Positions 12,261 through 23,241 of a stretch of DNA of 64,000 bases are shown here, piece after piece. Under the pieces are notes generated by a model that made no database searches, was not told the DNA's origin, and saw nothing but the letters and a program-made list of their open reading frames with translations. The translations under genes and the position numbers were made by a program. Source of the DNA: Saccopteryx bilineata (Eukaryota; Chordata; Mammalia; Chiroptera; Emballonuridae); assembly GCF_036850765.1 (NCBI RefSeq), contig NC_089493.1, positions 168,132,140 to 168,196,139 of the forward strand. The letters are read 5' to 3'. Every line of letters begins with the position of its first letter. Within the stretch, counting starts at the first letter, position 1.

Positions 12261-12838
12261 AATGACTGCAGCTCTGTGTGGGGAGAGGGGACGGGCCGTG
12301 GCATGCACACCAGGTTGCTGGTCCGCCTCCAGACACCATGCCACAGAGCCGGCTACCAGTCCACAGGTCTGTGTGGGAAGCAGGGAGGCTGTCTGTGGGG
12401 CTGAGGAGGTCAGCCTCTAGGTCTCTCCCTGGCCTTGTTTATCAGCAGAGGGGACCTGCCTTTAGACAGCCACCCACACCAACCTCACCCACAGAAAAGA
12501 ACACAGAGCTCTAAGTGCCCCCACTCTGGACAGGTAGCAGCAAGCCCAGGAACGCAGCGCTGTTGGCCAGCAGGGAAAGGAGGCAGAGACAGCAGACAGT
12601 GGCAGCATCTATCCTGGGTGTTATTTTAGCGTGGTTTGTCTTGGGGCAAATGGCTGAACCCAATGGACTACTAGCCCGTCTGAGCAGAATCCTGTTTATT
12701 TTGAGGCTTCTGTTGCCAAGGAAACAGCAGGTCATGTCTCAGAGACACTTCTCTGGAAGCAGAAGGCTGCCGGAGGAAAAGGAGTCCTTTTCTGTTCTGT
12801 CATCTGGCATCCCTACACAGGGTGTAGGTGTCTGTGTG

Positions 12839-12842
<4 letters not shown>

Positions 12843-12891
<49 letters not shown>
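12843..12891. repeat. (GT)n microsatellite
   Basis: Long perfect GT run of about 24 units. A dinucleotide of this length is likely to be polymorphic. Confidence 0.95.
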
Positions 12892-12892
<1 letters not shown>

Positions 12893-13860
12893 TATGGGTC
12901 TGTCTGTGCTGTTCCCAAAGCCAAGCCTTGCAGAGGGTATTAGCAAAGTCACTCAAGGCAATGGCCGTCCAGGTTAGGGCTGGGAGGGGCTGCAAAGAGA
13001 GCATTCCTCACCAGTGGTCAAGCCTGCCCCTGCTGCCCTCTGCAGGTCCTCAGGTGAGCCCAGCTTCAGGGGTGGAGATTTTTCTTCAGAGCACTATGCG
13101 CAGCATTTCTGTGCCACTGGCCAGGAACAGGGTAAGAAAGGAAGGAAGCTGCTTGTGCCAACAATCCTTTGGCTCGTGGGAAGGGACTGAAGGTGGACTG
13201 AAAGGCAATAGATCAGGAGGTGTCTTTGCAGAGACCAAGTGGAAACATGATTAATAGCTTCCATCAAGAGTCCCTCCTTGTTCATGATGCAGGCATTTAA
13301 ACCTGGGGGTGGGGGTGCGTGTTTCTGTGTGTGTGCGCGCACGCACATGCATGTATGCACGCACACAAGCCTGCCCACCTGATGAATCAGGTAGAGAGGC
13401 ACAGATTGACCTGTTGGAACTAGAAACATGCTCTTTGGTGTCTCCCTCCTCCGGGAAGTTGGGTAAGGAAGCCTGTTCCCCACACTCATCAGGGAGCACC
13501 GGGGACCCTTTCCTGTGCCCCCATTGGGGTGAGCCTCGGAGAACCACAGAGAACCAGAGACACAACTATAACTGATAACAGATGAGTGGCAGCTCTCCTA
13601 GAAGGGACTGAAAGGTACAGAAAAAGTTTGTTTCTCCAAACTTTATTAACTGGAACCTCTATGAACTGCACATAGTCAGATGTTGACAATTTACTTTAAA
13701 AAATAAGTCATTCCTGAGTTTCTGCACTATTTCCTAAGGGCCTTGTGAATAATAGATAAAAGTATTTCGGACAATTGTCCTCTCAATATTGGAGAATTAT
13801 TATGCTACATCCGAATGCACATTAACTGGTTTTAACCACGTGGAACGATAGATATCAAAG
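12892..13860. other. unique sequence, no gene seen
   Basis: Contains an alternating purine-pyrimidine stretch at 13313-13366 and no recognised interspersed repeat. No exon is supported. Confidence 0.4.
13313..13366. repeat. alternating purine-pyrimidine tract
   Basis: GTGCGTGTTTCTGTGTGTGT followed by GCGCGCACGCACATGCATGT. The GC-rich alternating part is a classic Z-DNA-prone composition. Confidence 0.6.
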
Positions 13861-13879
13861 TGAGGAAACATCCTAAAAA

Positions 13880-14170
13880 TCTGAGGACAGCGATGTGGTT
13901 CAGAGTCTCACCCAGTGCACCCCAAGTTCAAGTCCTCACTGTGACTGAAACCAGGTCTCCCCACTTCAGGTTAATACCCTTGAACCAGCCCGCTCCTGGG
14001 CAACTCAGCTGTTCAGGACTTGGAATTCCTCCCTCCTCGTGGAGATTAATGAGATACCCTAACCACATCTTCCCCACAAGCTGACAGGATTCTTGTGACA
14101 ATCAATGTGCTAACGTGTGCGAAAACACCCTGAAAACTGGCAATGCGAGTGTAAGTCATGATTGCCGTTT
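13880..14170 (+). repeat. diverged MIR-like SINE
   Basis: Contains CAAGTTCAAGTCCTCACTGT, GATTCTTGTGACAATCAATG and GAAAACACCCTGAAAACTGG in MIR order, heavily diverged. Confidence 0.45.
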
Positions 14171-14545
14171 TATTTCTCCATCATATCCAGTTGTGAAATG
14201 CTGTTAGAAACATAGTCCGCAGCTTTTAGGCGAAGTATAACCCCTGGCTACTGATATCAGTGAGTGTCTTTACTACACGTTGGATGTTCGGAAATATTAC
14301 TGTCCAAATGCGGGGAAATAATGACTCCTCAGTTCCTGAAAGAATTTACTGGAATATAATTCCCCTCAGTGCTGAATTTTTTTAAAGTTTCACTTTAACA
14401 TCCCTCCGGTTCCATATTTATTTTAACTTCCACAAATACACGTTCAGATGTTTTGGGTTGTGAAATACATTACTGCTTTCTGGCCTCACTGTTATTCAGT
14501 GTGGGAAGGGACTTGGAGGTTACCTAGTTTAAAAGTCTGGCCTCG

Positions 14546-14925
14546 GCTCAGTGGTAGAGCATCGGCCTGGCGTGCAGAAGTCCCAGGTTTGATTCCCGGC
14601 CAGGGCACACAGGAGAAGTGCCCATCTGCTTCTCCACCCCTCCCCCTCTCCTTCCTCTCTGTCTCTCTCTTCCCCTCCCGCAGCCAAGGATCCATTGGAG
14701 CAAAGATGGCCCGGACACTGGGGATGGCTCCTTGGCCTCTGCCCCAGGCGCTAGAGTGGCTCTGGTCGCAACAGAGCGACGCCCCAGAAGGGCAGAGCAT
14801 CGCCCCCTGGTGGGCAGAGTGTCGCCCCCCGGTGGGCATGCCAGGGTGGATCCCAGTCGGGCGCATGAGGGAGTCTGTCTGACTGTCTCTCCCCATTTCC
14901 AGCTTCAGAAAAATACAAAAAAAAA
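14546..14925 (+). repeat. bat SINE, A type, head-truncated, young
   Basis: Begins inside the A box (GCTCAGTGGTAGAGC), so the first dozen or so bases of the family are missing. It has a B box (GGTTTGATTCC), body and poly-A tail. A perfect 15-bp target duplication, AAAAGTCTGGCCTCG, lies at 14531-14545 and 14926-14940. Two CTCF-like cores lie at 14801-14813 and 14823-14835. Confidence 0.95.
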
Positions 14926-15118
14926 AAAAGTCTGGCCTCGAGATAACTCCCGCTCCGGGCCAGGAAACAGTCCACTGAAATAATACTTGTGGAAGCCACG
15001 TATTCAGCATCCACAGTTGGCTCGATCCTGCACAGAGAATAGAATAGAAACCCTGTCTTCCCTCAAAGTCCTCAGACCACTTTTAATGACATTTCTGCCC
15101 TGATTAAAACCTTATTTA

Positions 15119-15529
15119 TTTATTTTTTTGTGACAGAGACAGAGAGAGGGACAGAGACAGATAGGGACAGACAGAAAGGGAGAGAGATGAGAAGCATCAG
15201 TTCTTCATTGCAGCAGCTTAGTTGTTCATTGATTGCTTTCTCATTTCCACCTTGACGGGGGTGGGGGACTAGGGGGGAACTACAGCAGAGTGAGTGACCC
15301 CTTGCTCAAGCCAGCGACCTTAGGTTCAAGCCAGTGACCTTGGGTTTCAAGCCAGTGACCTTTGGGCTTAAGCCAGAGACCATAGGGTCATGTCTATGGT
15401 CCCATGCTCAAGCTGGTGAGCCTGCACTCAAGCCAGATGAGCCCATGCTCAAGCTGGCAACCTCAGGGTCTCAAACCTGGGTCTGCATCCCAGTCGATGC
15501 CCTATCCACTGCGCCACCACCTGGTCAGG
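15119..15529 (-). repeat. bat SINE, B type
   Basis: GTGACAGAGACAGAGAGAGG tail, GAAGCATCAGTTCTTCATTG, a repeated series of AAGCCAGTGACCTTGGG-like units, and a minus-strand head CCTGACCAGGTGGTGGCGCA. Flanking TATTTAT repeats suggest a short target duplication. Confidence 0.9.
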
Positions 15530-15948
15530 CTATTTATATGTGAGCTGACTTGTACTGCAGAGGGTGGGTCCAAGAAAGGAAAAAAATGACGGATTTGGAG
15601 GACCAACAATAATCCTATCATAAGCCAGGTTGGCAGGTCACAGAGGTGTGACCTTGGCCGGAGTCCTCTATCTCTGAGATGCTGTGGCTGCTGCCAGAGA
15701 TGAGAGTTTTCTCCTTCTACATCCTAGAGATTAACTCACTCCTGAGCAGCTTCACAGTTGCTATTATAGAAAGTAGCTCTAAACCTCTTATAAAAGCGTT
15801 AGAAGGGCCATAAAGGCAGAATGTGGCATTTCCCTGAATTTAATTGTTCTCTGCCCAATGCCTCTGAAAATTAAGACATAAAACTTGATCACTTTTTAGC
15901 TGCACTGACAGGAAAAATGCATCAGGGCATGATAGAATTAGCAGGGTT
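15530..15948. other. unique sequence, no gene seen
   Basis: No repeat recognised between the two SINEs. No splice-framed open stretch found. Confidence 0.4.
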
Positions 15949-15963
15949 CAAAACGTCCCAATA

Positions 15964-16396
15964 GGCCCTGGCCGGTTGGCTCAGTGGTAGAGCGTTGGCC
16001 TGGCATGCAGAGGTCCCGGGTTCGATTCCCGGCCAGAGCACACAGGAGAGGCACCCATCTGCTTCTCCACCCCTCCCCCTCTCCTTCCTCTCTGTCTCTC
16101 TCTTCCCCTCCTGCAGCCGAGGCTCCATTGGAGCAAAGATGGCCCGGACGCTGGGGATGGATCCTTGGCCTCTGCCTCAGGCGCTAGAGTGGCTCTGGTC
16201 GCAACAGAGCGACGCCCCGGAGGGGCAGAGCATCGCCCCCTGGTGGGCAGAGCATCGCCCCCCTGGTGGACGTGCCGGGTGGATCCCGGTCGGGCGCATG
16301 CGGGAGTCTGTCTGACTGTCTCTCCCTCTTTCCAGCTTCGGAAAGATACAAAGAAAAAAATAATAATAATAAAAAATAATAATAATAAAAAATAAA
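15964..16396 (+). repeat. bat SINE, A type, full length, young
   Basis: Complete copy: GGCCCTGGCCGGTTGGCTCA head, A box TGGCTCAGTGGTAGAGC, B box GGTTCGATTCC, body, and a tail ending in (AAT)n. Target duplications CAAAACGTCCCAATA and CAAAACGTCCCCAATA flank it (left ending at 15963, right starting at 16397). Two CTCF-like cores lie at 16234-16246 and 16256-16269. Confidence 0.95.
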
Positions 16397-16539
16397 CAAA
16401 ACGTCCCCAATAAATAAATTTTCCATCTCTCCAGGTAAAACATATAAGCCCTGGCTTCTTGTCCTTGAATCTCAACACTGACATTCAATATTTACTTTAA
16501 AATTTCCTCTCTGTTCATCCTGTTTACATAAGTGATATA

Positions 16540-16900
16540 GTTATGCGACATGCACACCAGACACACTGTGTTTTCTCTCTAATCTTATTTGACCTTGATT
16601 GGACACAACAAATCCTAATCAGCTGACAGGAGAAATCAAATGTTGCATGCCACTCTCTCCCTCCAGCGAAGAATTTCCTGCTGTTTATGCCCAATCATGC
16701 AATTAGATGAAGGGCATGCTGGCCCCATGGTGAACCAGCTGCCTGGGCGACAAAGGGGAGCGGCTTGACAAACAGAGTGAAGGGAAATGCGGCAGACATC
16801 CACAGGAAATTGTATTCGTTGCCCAAAGAGACTTCTTAGCCACAAATATCGCCATGCGGAAGGGCCGCAGGACAGAAACAGGGCCCAGCAGTTTTCTAGT
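16540..16900. promoter_or_regulatory. candidate conserved noncoding block
   Basis: Non-repetitive stretch with dense recognisable factor motifs: TGACCTTGA (ERR/SF-1 extended half site) at 16590-16598, CAGCTGACAGG (E-box plus MEIS-like TGACAG) near 16620, and an AT-rich homeodomain-like CAATCATGCAATTAG near 16691. This is motif reading only. Conservation was not tested. Confidence 0.25.
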
Positions 16901-17384
16901 GGGAAGGTGCCTTGCCCTGTCCCCCATATAATCTAAGAACAGGAGCTCACCCCACTTTGTCAGCCCGACTCTCCATCGACTTTTGGGGAAGATGCTTGGA
17001 AAGGGTCATATCCATGAGAGGGGGGTTTCTCCTCCCTGATATTGATCACCCACCACTTATTCTATGTTTCCCTTTATCTCATTTTTCAATCTTTATTTTA
17101 AAATATTTTATCTTTAAATAGAAGTAATGCTTCATGCACCTCATAAAAACGTACAATGAATAGAAATAACCCCTTTCCCCCCAAAGATAAACACTGTTAA
17201 CTTCTTTTTTCTGATTCCTTTCAGGCGGGAACATTGTCTTTAGACTCCTGGATGTGTATATGTTTAAAAACAATTTACTATGTGCAATGTCCTGCATTAA
17301 TGTTTGTTTTTCTATTTAATAATAGATCTTTGCACATTGGTCTAGTCCACCCAAGCATTAATATTCCTTTTCTATATTATTGCT

Positions 17385-17968
17385 ATGTCTCCTAGCTGAT
17401 TTCCCTGCTTCTACACTTACCCCCAACATTTCATTCCACAGGGATCCTGCAAAAAGGTAAAGAGATCATTTCCCTATTTGCTCAAAACTGTCTAGTGTCT
17501 TTCCCTTGCACTAAGAACAAAAGCTAAGCTTGCTACCACTACCTGCCTCTCCAAGCCTATTTCGTACTCACTCCTTGTTCACTGTGCTCCAATCACACTG
17601 CTTCTCATACAAGCCAAACATGGCCCTACCTCAGGGCCTTTGTACTTGCTGTTCCCTCTGTCTAAAATGTATACATTAATTTTCTGCCCTTTAATTCTTT
17701 GCATGGCTGGCTCTTGCTTACCATTCTGGTCTCATTTTAGACCATCTCCTCCCTGTTCATCTGTTCTAAATCAGCACCTCATCACCATCCTTTACATAGA
17801 TCTTTTCCTTCTCACATCCTCATGCTACCTAAAAATGACTGTACTCAGCCAATAGCTTACTTATGTGTTTTCTGTCTCCCCCTACCACCTACAGTAGAAT
17901 GTAAACTCCATGAAGAACGCAGGAATTTTATCTGTCTTTTTACCATTATATTCCCGGTTAACCTAAAC
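17385..17968 (+). repeat. L2 LINE 3' end, left part
   Basis: Sense L2 text: CACTGTGCTCCAATCACACT, TACCTCAGGGCCTTTGTACT, TGTTCCCTCTGTCTAAAATG and AGTAGAATGTAAACTCCATG. It is interrupted by MER5A at 17969 and resumes after 18155 with AATGCCTGGCATGCAGTGGG. Confidence 0.8.
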
Positions 17969-18155
17969 CAGTGCTTCTCAAACTTTAATGTGCATCAGAA
18001 CCACCTGGATGATTTATTAAAACACAGATCGCTGGACTTTAACCCCAGAGTACCCAGTTCAGTAGGTCTTAGGTGGCCTGGGGATCTGCATGCCTAGAAA
18101 GTTCTCAAGTGACGCTGCTGCCAGCAGTCCAGGGGCCATGCTTTGAGAACCACCG
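17969..18155 (-). repeat. MER5A-type MITE nested in L2
   Basis: Terminal CAGTGCTTCTCAAACTTTA at the left and a CTTTGAGAACCACCG end at the right form decayed inverted repeats. The middle matches antisense MER5A (CCCAGTTCAGTAGGTCTTAG). The flanks ACCTAAAC and GTCTAGAC agree at five of eight positions, as expected for an old 8-bp hAT duplication. Confidence 0.75.
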
Positions 18156-18225
18156 GTCTAGACAATGCCTGGCATGCAGTGGGTGCTGCATGAGTCTGCA
18201 CGTAGGATCTGCCACCTTCTTCATG
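18156..18225 (+). repeat. L2 LINE 3' end, right part
   Basis: Resumption of the same L2 after the MER5A insertion: AATGCCTGGCATGCAGTGGG corresponds to the L2 terminal GTGCCTGGCACATAGTAGG. Confidence 0.6.
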
Positions 18226-18671
18226 GTGGCAGTTTACTTCCACTTTTATATTTATTTATTCTCATTGCACTGTCATCCTCCTCTAACTTTTTGTGAGGGG
18301 AGGACCCGGTTTTCAGCTCCACTGGTTTTTTCAGTGGATGATTAAAAACCTACAGTTTTACAGGTCCATGGGGAGCCAGTGGGAGCCACGCCTTGTTCCC
18401 TGCCTCAGTCAGATGTCAGACTGAAAGGCGGTGTGACTCTCACCCAACATGTGACAGAGAACTTTGCCCCAGAGTCTTCACTTAGGCCTTCCCTGTAGTT
18501 GTTTAACAACCGTCCCGTTGGCTGGGACTCTGTGTCAGTGCGTCAGAATGTTCAGAACTTGTTTACCTGGGCCCCAGGTTATGAAATGCAGAGAGCCCAG
18601 TGGCCTTTTGTGAGTCACAAAAAACTCCTTGAGAGCCTGACAAGATCGATACCCTATTCCCTGTGTGTAGT

Positions 18672-18672
18672 C

Positions 18673-18700
<28 letters not shown>
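18672..18700. repeat. (GT)n microsatellite
   Basis: About 13 GT units followed by ATGTGTG text. Confidence 0.9.
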
Positions 18701-18705
<5 letters not shown>

Positions 18706-19265
18706 TGCACACACAGGCATTTCTTTTTTTTTTACATTTAATTTCAGGAAGTTACAAAATACCCCAAATCCACTTTAATACCAAATTTAAAACTCTCCAG
18801 CTAATTATCGACTATTTGGCAACACAAACAAAAAAGCCCAACCTGGATCCCCAGTTTGTTGCTTAAATTCTGGAGGAATCAGAGCTTTAAATATAGTAAG
18901 AGAAGCCGTAAAGGAAAGCGTGACAAAAAAGCATTCGCGGAAATCATTCGTTAATCAGCTTTATGATCTTAGGATGGGGAGTGTTTTGGAAACGTGATCG
19001 GAAACCCAGAACTGAAAACAGAATAGTGAGATGGATCCCATAAAATGGTAAATGATCTGCACAAAGAGGACAGAAAAAACTCCTCCTGGTTTAGACTCTA
19101 TGAGGAAAGCTATGGATCTTATCTTTTTTCAATCTATATTTTTTCCACCCGAGGTATCTGGGTGACCTGTGGCCAGTTTCGTAAGTAAAGACACAAGCTC
19201 ATCAGAACAGACAGGGTGAGACCACATCTTTCAGCGAAGCCCTGTCACAGGGTTAATTATCTCGT
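18701..19265. other. unique sequence, no gene seen
   Basis: AT-rich non-repeat stretch. No exon or RNA gene recognised. Confidence 0.4.
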
Positions 19266-19269
19266 TAGC

Positions 19270-19820
19270 CACAGTTTGGGTTTTTAAAGAACTTTATTGA
19301 GATATAATGCATATACCATGCAGTTCACCCATTTAAAGTATACGGTTGAGTGCTTTTAGTACATTCACAAAGCTGCACAACCCTCACCACTATCTAATTT
19401 TAGAGAGATTTTTGTCATCCCAAAAAGAAACCTCAGACATATTAGCAATCATTCCCCAATCTACCCTCCAGCCAGACCCAGGCCACCACTCATCTACTTT
19501 CTGTCTGTACATATTTGTCTGTCCTGGCCATTTTGTGGAAATGGAATCGTACAGTATGGGTTTCTGTCCCTCAAAAAGCATAATGTCTTTGAGGTGCATC
19601 TGGATTGTATCATGTATCTGAACTTCATCCCTTTTTATTGCTGAGTAATGTTTTATTGCATGGATATGCCACGTTTTATCTATCCACTCCTCGGTTAATG
19701 GCCATGTGGCCTGTTTCCTCTGTTTGGCTGTCATGAATAATGCTGCTACAAACATTTGTGTACAAGTTTTTGTGTGAATTTGTTTTTATTTCTCTTGAGT
19801 TTGGCAGTGGTTTTTCTCTT
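19270..19820 (-). repeat. L1M LINE 3' end, antisense
   Basis: Antisense text of an old L1: CTTTATTGAGATATAATGCA, ACATTCACAAAGCTGCACAA, ACTTCATCCCTTTTTATTGC, TGAATAATGCTGCTACAAAC. On the minus strand a 121-residue remnant of the ORF2 C-terminus and 3' UTR can be read (KTWHIHAIKHYSAIKRDEVQ), with stops and shifts. Confidence 0.85.
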
Positions 19821-19899
19821 AAAGATTCAACCAAAGGATTTTACTTAGCCTATCTAATTCTTTGTGTTTTCTTTTTTTTTTTTCATTATACCATCACGG

Positions 19900-20085
19900 A
19901 GAAGCAAGCAGACTTGGATCCAAATAACCTCAGCGGCCCACCATCCCCAGTTCTGGGTTCTCCTCTGCTTCCGGGTGACCTGGGATGTGACTCGATCTCT
20001 CGGTGCTTCAGGTGTGAGAACACCAGCGTTCGCACCTCTCATGGGATATTGTGAGGGGTTTTGGTATAAATTAAATAGCCTCTTC
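19900..20085 (+). repeat. MIR SINE (diverged)
   Basis: CAGACTTGGATCCAAATAAC, CTTCCGGGTGACCTGGGATG, TGACTCGATCTCTCGGTGCT and GATATTGTGAGGGGTTTTGG follow the MIR order. Confidence 0.5.
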
Positions 20086-20775
20086 CCTTGAGAAGCTGCT
20101 TGCCCGTATGGATAGGTTAGTGTGTGTCACAGAACTGGATGCCCTCGGGTCCGGGGCTTCCCCAGCCCCGCGGGTGACTGCATCAGCCAAGAGGCCAGTG
20201 GCTGGGTATAGAGGCACAGATAGTATAAAAATTGTGACCATGTTCTCAAGAGTTTGGCTTCCTTTGAGATCAGAGTTTGGTTGCTTTCCTAATCCTGCAA
20301 GCCACCTCTGAGGGAGGCCTCCTGCCTGGTCCCCCTGGTCTAGGGGCAGAAGAATGGTCAGGGCCATGCCTAATGATGGGAAGCCAGGGGGGCGCACTCA
20401 CTTTCTAAAGCCCACCCTCTAGCCACTGTTTCCCCAAAGAACACTACATTCATTTAATCCAAAATCAGCTTGCTCTCTTCAGAGCCCCCGAGGCACCTTC
20501 TTCTGTGCAATCACTGTGCCCCTGATCTTCTTCTTAGCTCTGGGGTCTGGGTAGGGTGTGACCCTCTCCATTGTATACAATCTAATAAGGACCCCCTTGT
20601 AGAGGCACTGGGGGTGCAGGTGGCAGAAGAGGGGTGCAAAATATCTGAGCTTCCTTGTGTTTCCTGACCAGTCACTTCTATTTCTTACTCTTTAAGATCA
20701 GGCAGCAGGAAGCCCCACTGCGAAGCAGGTAAATGGTTACTTTAATAGGAAATGAAATGGGAGGCACGCTTGGGC
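20086..20775. other. unique sequence, no gene seen
   Basis: Moderate GC. A CTCF-like GCCAGGGGGGCGC lies near 20383. No supported exon. Confidence 0.4.
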
Positions 20776-20970
20776 CCTAACTCCGTGTCACGACTTACTA
20801 GTTGTATGACCTAGAACAAGTCAGTCCTCTCAGACTCAGTTTTCCCATCCATTAAATGGGAATGACAGCAGCAATTGCCCCATAGGGTCATTGTGAGAAT
20901 TACCTGACACAATGCCTTTTGGGGTTCCAGCATACATTCAGAACTCAATCAATATTTGCTATGGTTATTA
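20776..20970 (+). repeat. MIR SINE
   Basis: Sense MIR: CGACTTACTAGTTGTATGAC, AGACTCAGTTTTCCCATCCA, TTAAATGGGAATGACAGCAG, ATAGGGTCATTGTGAGAATT. Confidence 0.75.
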
Positions 20971-21049
20971 GATTACTTTTAAAATTGGGATTAAGGCCCT
21001 CAAGTAATCTAGCCATCCTCTCTAAGCTGTTTAGTGAAGTTGATTTTCT

Positions 21050-21180
21050 ATTGCTCAATTAATTGGAAGCACTTAATTGGGCACCTACTATGTGTTAGAT
21101 ACCACAGAGAGGGCTGGGGGTATGAAATTTAATTTTCTCCCTGAAATATAAATTTCAACTTGGGAGAGAAGCTTGGATAC
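21050..21180 (-). repeat. L2 LINE fragment, antisense
   Basis: CACTTAATTGGGCACCTACT followed by ATGTGTTAGATACCACAGAG matches the antisense L2 3' end. The rest is eroded. Confidence 0.5.
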
Positions 21181-21689
21181 ATGAAGTTCATAAAGGACAT
21201 GCACAGAGGTGATACTGAGAGTCAGCGCCATTCATGTTCAGTGGGGAGACAGCAGAAAGGTCGTTCGGGTAAGGCCTCCCGGCAGTCCGAGGCTGACCCT
21301 GAAAAGGCAAGATGGGCTCACCACAGCAGAGCAGAGGGAGACAGAAACAGGGACAGGGAGAGCCACGTGAACACAGGGCATCTAGTGGGTCTGGACATGG
21401 TGGCTGGTCTGGGGACTGAGCCAGAGTCAATCCCTCTGTTTGTCTTTCATGCTGTCCGGGTCTCTGGAAATGACATGCTATGGCATCTTTCAGTCACCTG
21501 TTCTAATAATTATCCTCCTTGTGCAACCTTCTGTCACTAATACATTTGGGTGGACTATCAGAGAGAAAAGGAGGAGAAATTGTGTTAGAGGAACTTTGAC
21601 TTTTAATCTAGACCATCACAAAAAGAACAGCACAGGCTGACAACCTCAGTCAGCCTGCATCCAGCCCCTTTCTCCTAGGACTAGACTGT

Positions 21690-22110
21690 TGATCATCTGT
21701 GGGGACCCACCCCTTCCTCACCTACGGTCCATGTGGTTTTTGGCTGGGGATGACTACAGCCCTAGGGAGAGATGGGCATAAGGCCCACATGGGTTCAGTA
21801 AAATGTCACCCTGACACTAGCTAAAACTGTTGTAGGGTAGCTGTGCCCATAGTCTATCAGCCTGGAGTTGGCTGCCAGCCATCTTGCTACCATGATAGAC
21901 AAGTCTTCCTGAGAATAGAAGGACACAGGGAAGTGAAACCAAGAAATGGGGAAAGACAGGTTCAAGGTGCTGTTGTCTATGCAGTGGGGTCTTACTATAC
22001 AAAAGCCCTGGTTGTTTCAGTGACATGAGTGAAAAAACTTCCTTTTTTTTTCCCCTTATGTCCCTACAAATTGGATTTCAGTTCACTGTTACTAAAAGAA
22101 TCCTGACTTA
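21690..22110 (+). repeat. ancient LTR-like interspersed repeat
   Basis: Text such as GCCATCTTGCTACCATGATA, GACAAGTCTTCCTGAGAATA and a final CTGTTACTAAAAGAATCCTG followed by ACTTATTCA resembles an old dispersed mammalian repeat. I cannot assign a family with confidence. Confidence 0.35.
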
Positions 22111-22930
22111 TTCAAGTAGTTGTCTTGTTCCCACCACATTTTGTTGGCTCTTCCTTAGATTAGGTTTTGTAGCCCATAGCCAAGGGGTGGTGTGTGTCAA
22201 GGAATAATGACCCGTGTGTACAAATGATGGAGACCTCTACACATGTCCTAAATAAGCACAGGTAAATGTCACATGTTAGGGAGTGCTGGGATGCTAGAAG
22301 GAGAAACCAAGTCTGCAAAATACGTCTCTCTTCCTTGTGCCCTGACTCTGCTTACAGAGCAATTCTTCCCAAACTCTTGTTCTCAACTAAAAACAAGGAG
22401 TTCTTGAACCTGCTGAGTGCATTTGGTAGGGCTCTGAGAAGTCAGGAAGAGATAGGGAAGGGGCTGAGGGGAAAGGAAGCTCGGTATATCCTATTTCTGT
22501 TGTTTTTTTTTCCCTTTGGCCCAATTACCAAGACTCCGCTGGCATCCTTTTATTTCCTCCTGCATGCAGGGCTTTTAGAAACTAAACATTAACTCTCCTG
22601 TAATGGGATTTGCCTAACGATTTCCTGCGAAAAGTCTTCTAGGATCTCAGCAAAGATAATTCACTTAGTAGGAATCACTTCCTGCTTCCCCGCTAAGAAG
22701 TAGACCTGCTCCATTCTTTCTGGGAGCAAACAGGCCTGCAAATGAGAGAAGGGAGCACAGCAGTATTTACTCTAGCATCCATCACATGGGCTGAAGCCTG
22801 CTGCAGAGACTCCGATCAGGGAGAAGAGGAAGAAGGGGGTGAGGGAGAAGCGTTCACGCTGCGCACAAGCCTGAAGCCAGGCAGAGAGTCCAGAGCAGCC
22901 TGAGCCCCGTGGAGAAACAGAGGTACTCAC
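22111..22930. other. unique sequence, no gene seen
   Basis: Non-repetitive. It precedes the minus-strand splice donor at 22930. Confidence 0.4.
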
Positions 22931-23241
22931 CTCTTTGCTTTGGCTCTGGGGCACCGTCTGGGACCACCGCAGCTGCAACAGCCTACAGCGTCCACACTGT
23001 CCTACCAGGACCACTGTGGGCAGGCAGCTATAGGAGGGAGGGAGTTTCCCTTCTCCATCAGAAGGGAGTGTCCTTCCCCAAAAGGAGGATCCCCCCAGAG
23101 TTGAGGCTGTTGGATCCGCTTGTCCTCCTCTTCCTGTTCCCTCGCTGGTATGAATGGAGCTCACGGGAGCCTCGAGAGAAGGGCTGCGGGCCAACCACAC
23201 ACCACACACCCTGATACAGGTTGTTTTCCCAGCCGTGGAGC
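22931..23241 (-). other. candidate internal exon, minus strand
   Basis: On the minus strand a strong acceptor (CTGCCCCCTCCTCCCCAG then GCTCCACGG) and a strong donor (AAAGAG|GTGAGTACC) bracket 311 bp. One reading frame stays open across the whole interval (it reads VLVGQCGRCRLLQLRWSQ near the 3' edge). No protein family is recognised and composition is not decisive, so a noncoding RNA exon or chance are both possible. Confidence 0.2.

Larger units (their letters stand above)
11560..12310. promoter_or_regulatory. CpG-dense candidate promoter block
   Basis: CpG dinucleotides are far denser here than in the surrounding tens of kilobases: roughly 16 in 11561-11860 by eye and about 12 in 12085-12215. 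The block also holds a plus-strand donor (GAG|GTGAGC, exon edge 11859) and two minus-strand donors: GCAA|GTGAGT with exon edge 11880, and CAG|GTAAGA with exon edge 12079. This combination is typical of a promoter with first exons. A (CA)n at 11979-11998 and a (CT)n at 12210-12259 lie within it. No gene identity is recognised. Confidence 0.4.

Noticed and set aside
14448..15010. Overlapping 140-170-codon frames on both strands at 14.4-15.0 kb
   Set aside because: Produced by an A-type SINE, which lacks stops because of its GC-rich body. The repeated peptide appears wherever this SINE occurs.
15984..16090. Possible tRNA genes from A-box/B-box text in the SINEs
   Set aside because: The heads are tRNA-derived but do not fold as intact tRNAs with proper acceptor stems and continue into SINE bodies. 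I call SINEs, not tRNA genes.
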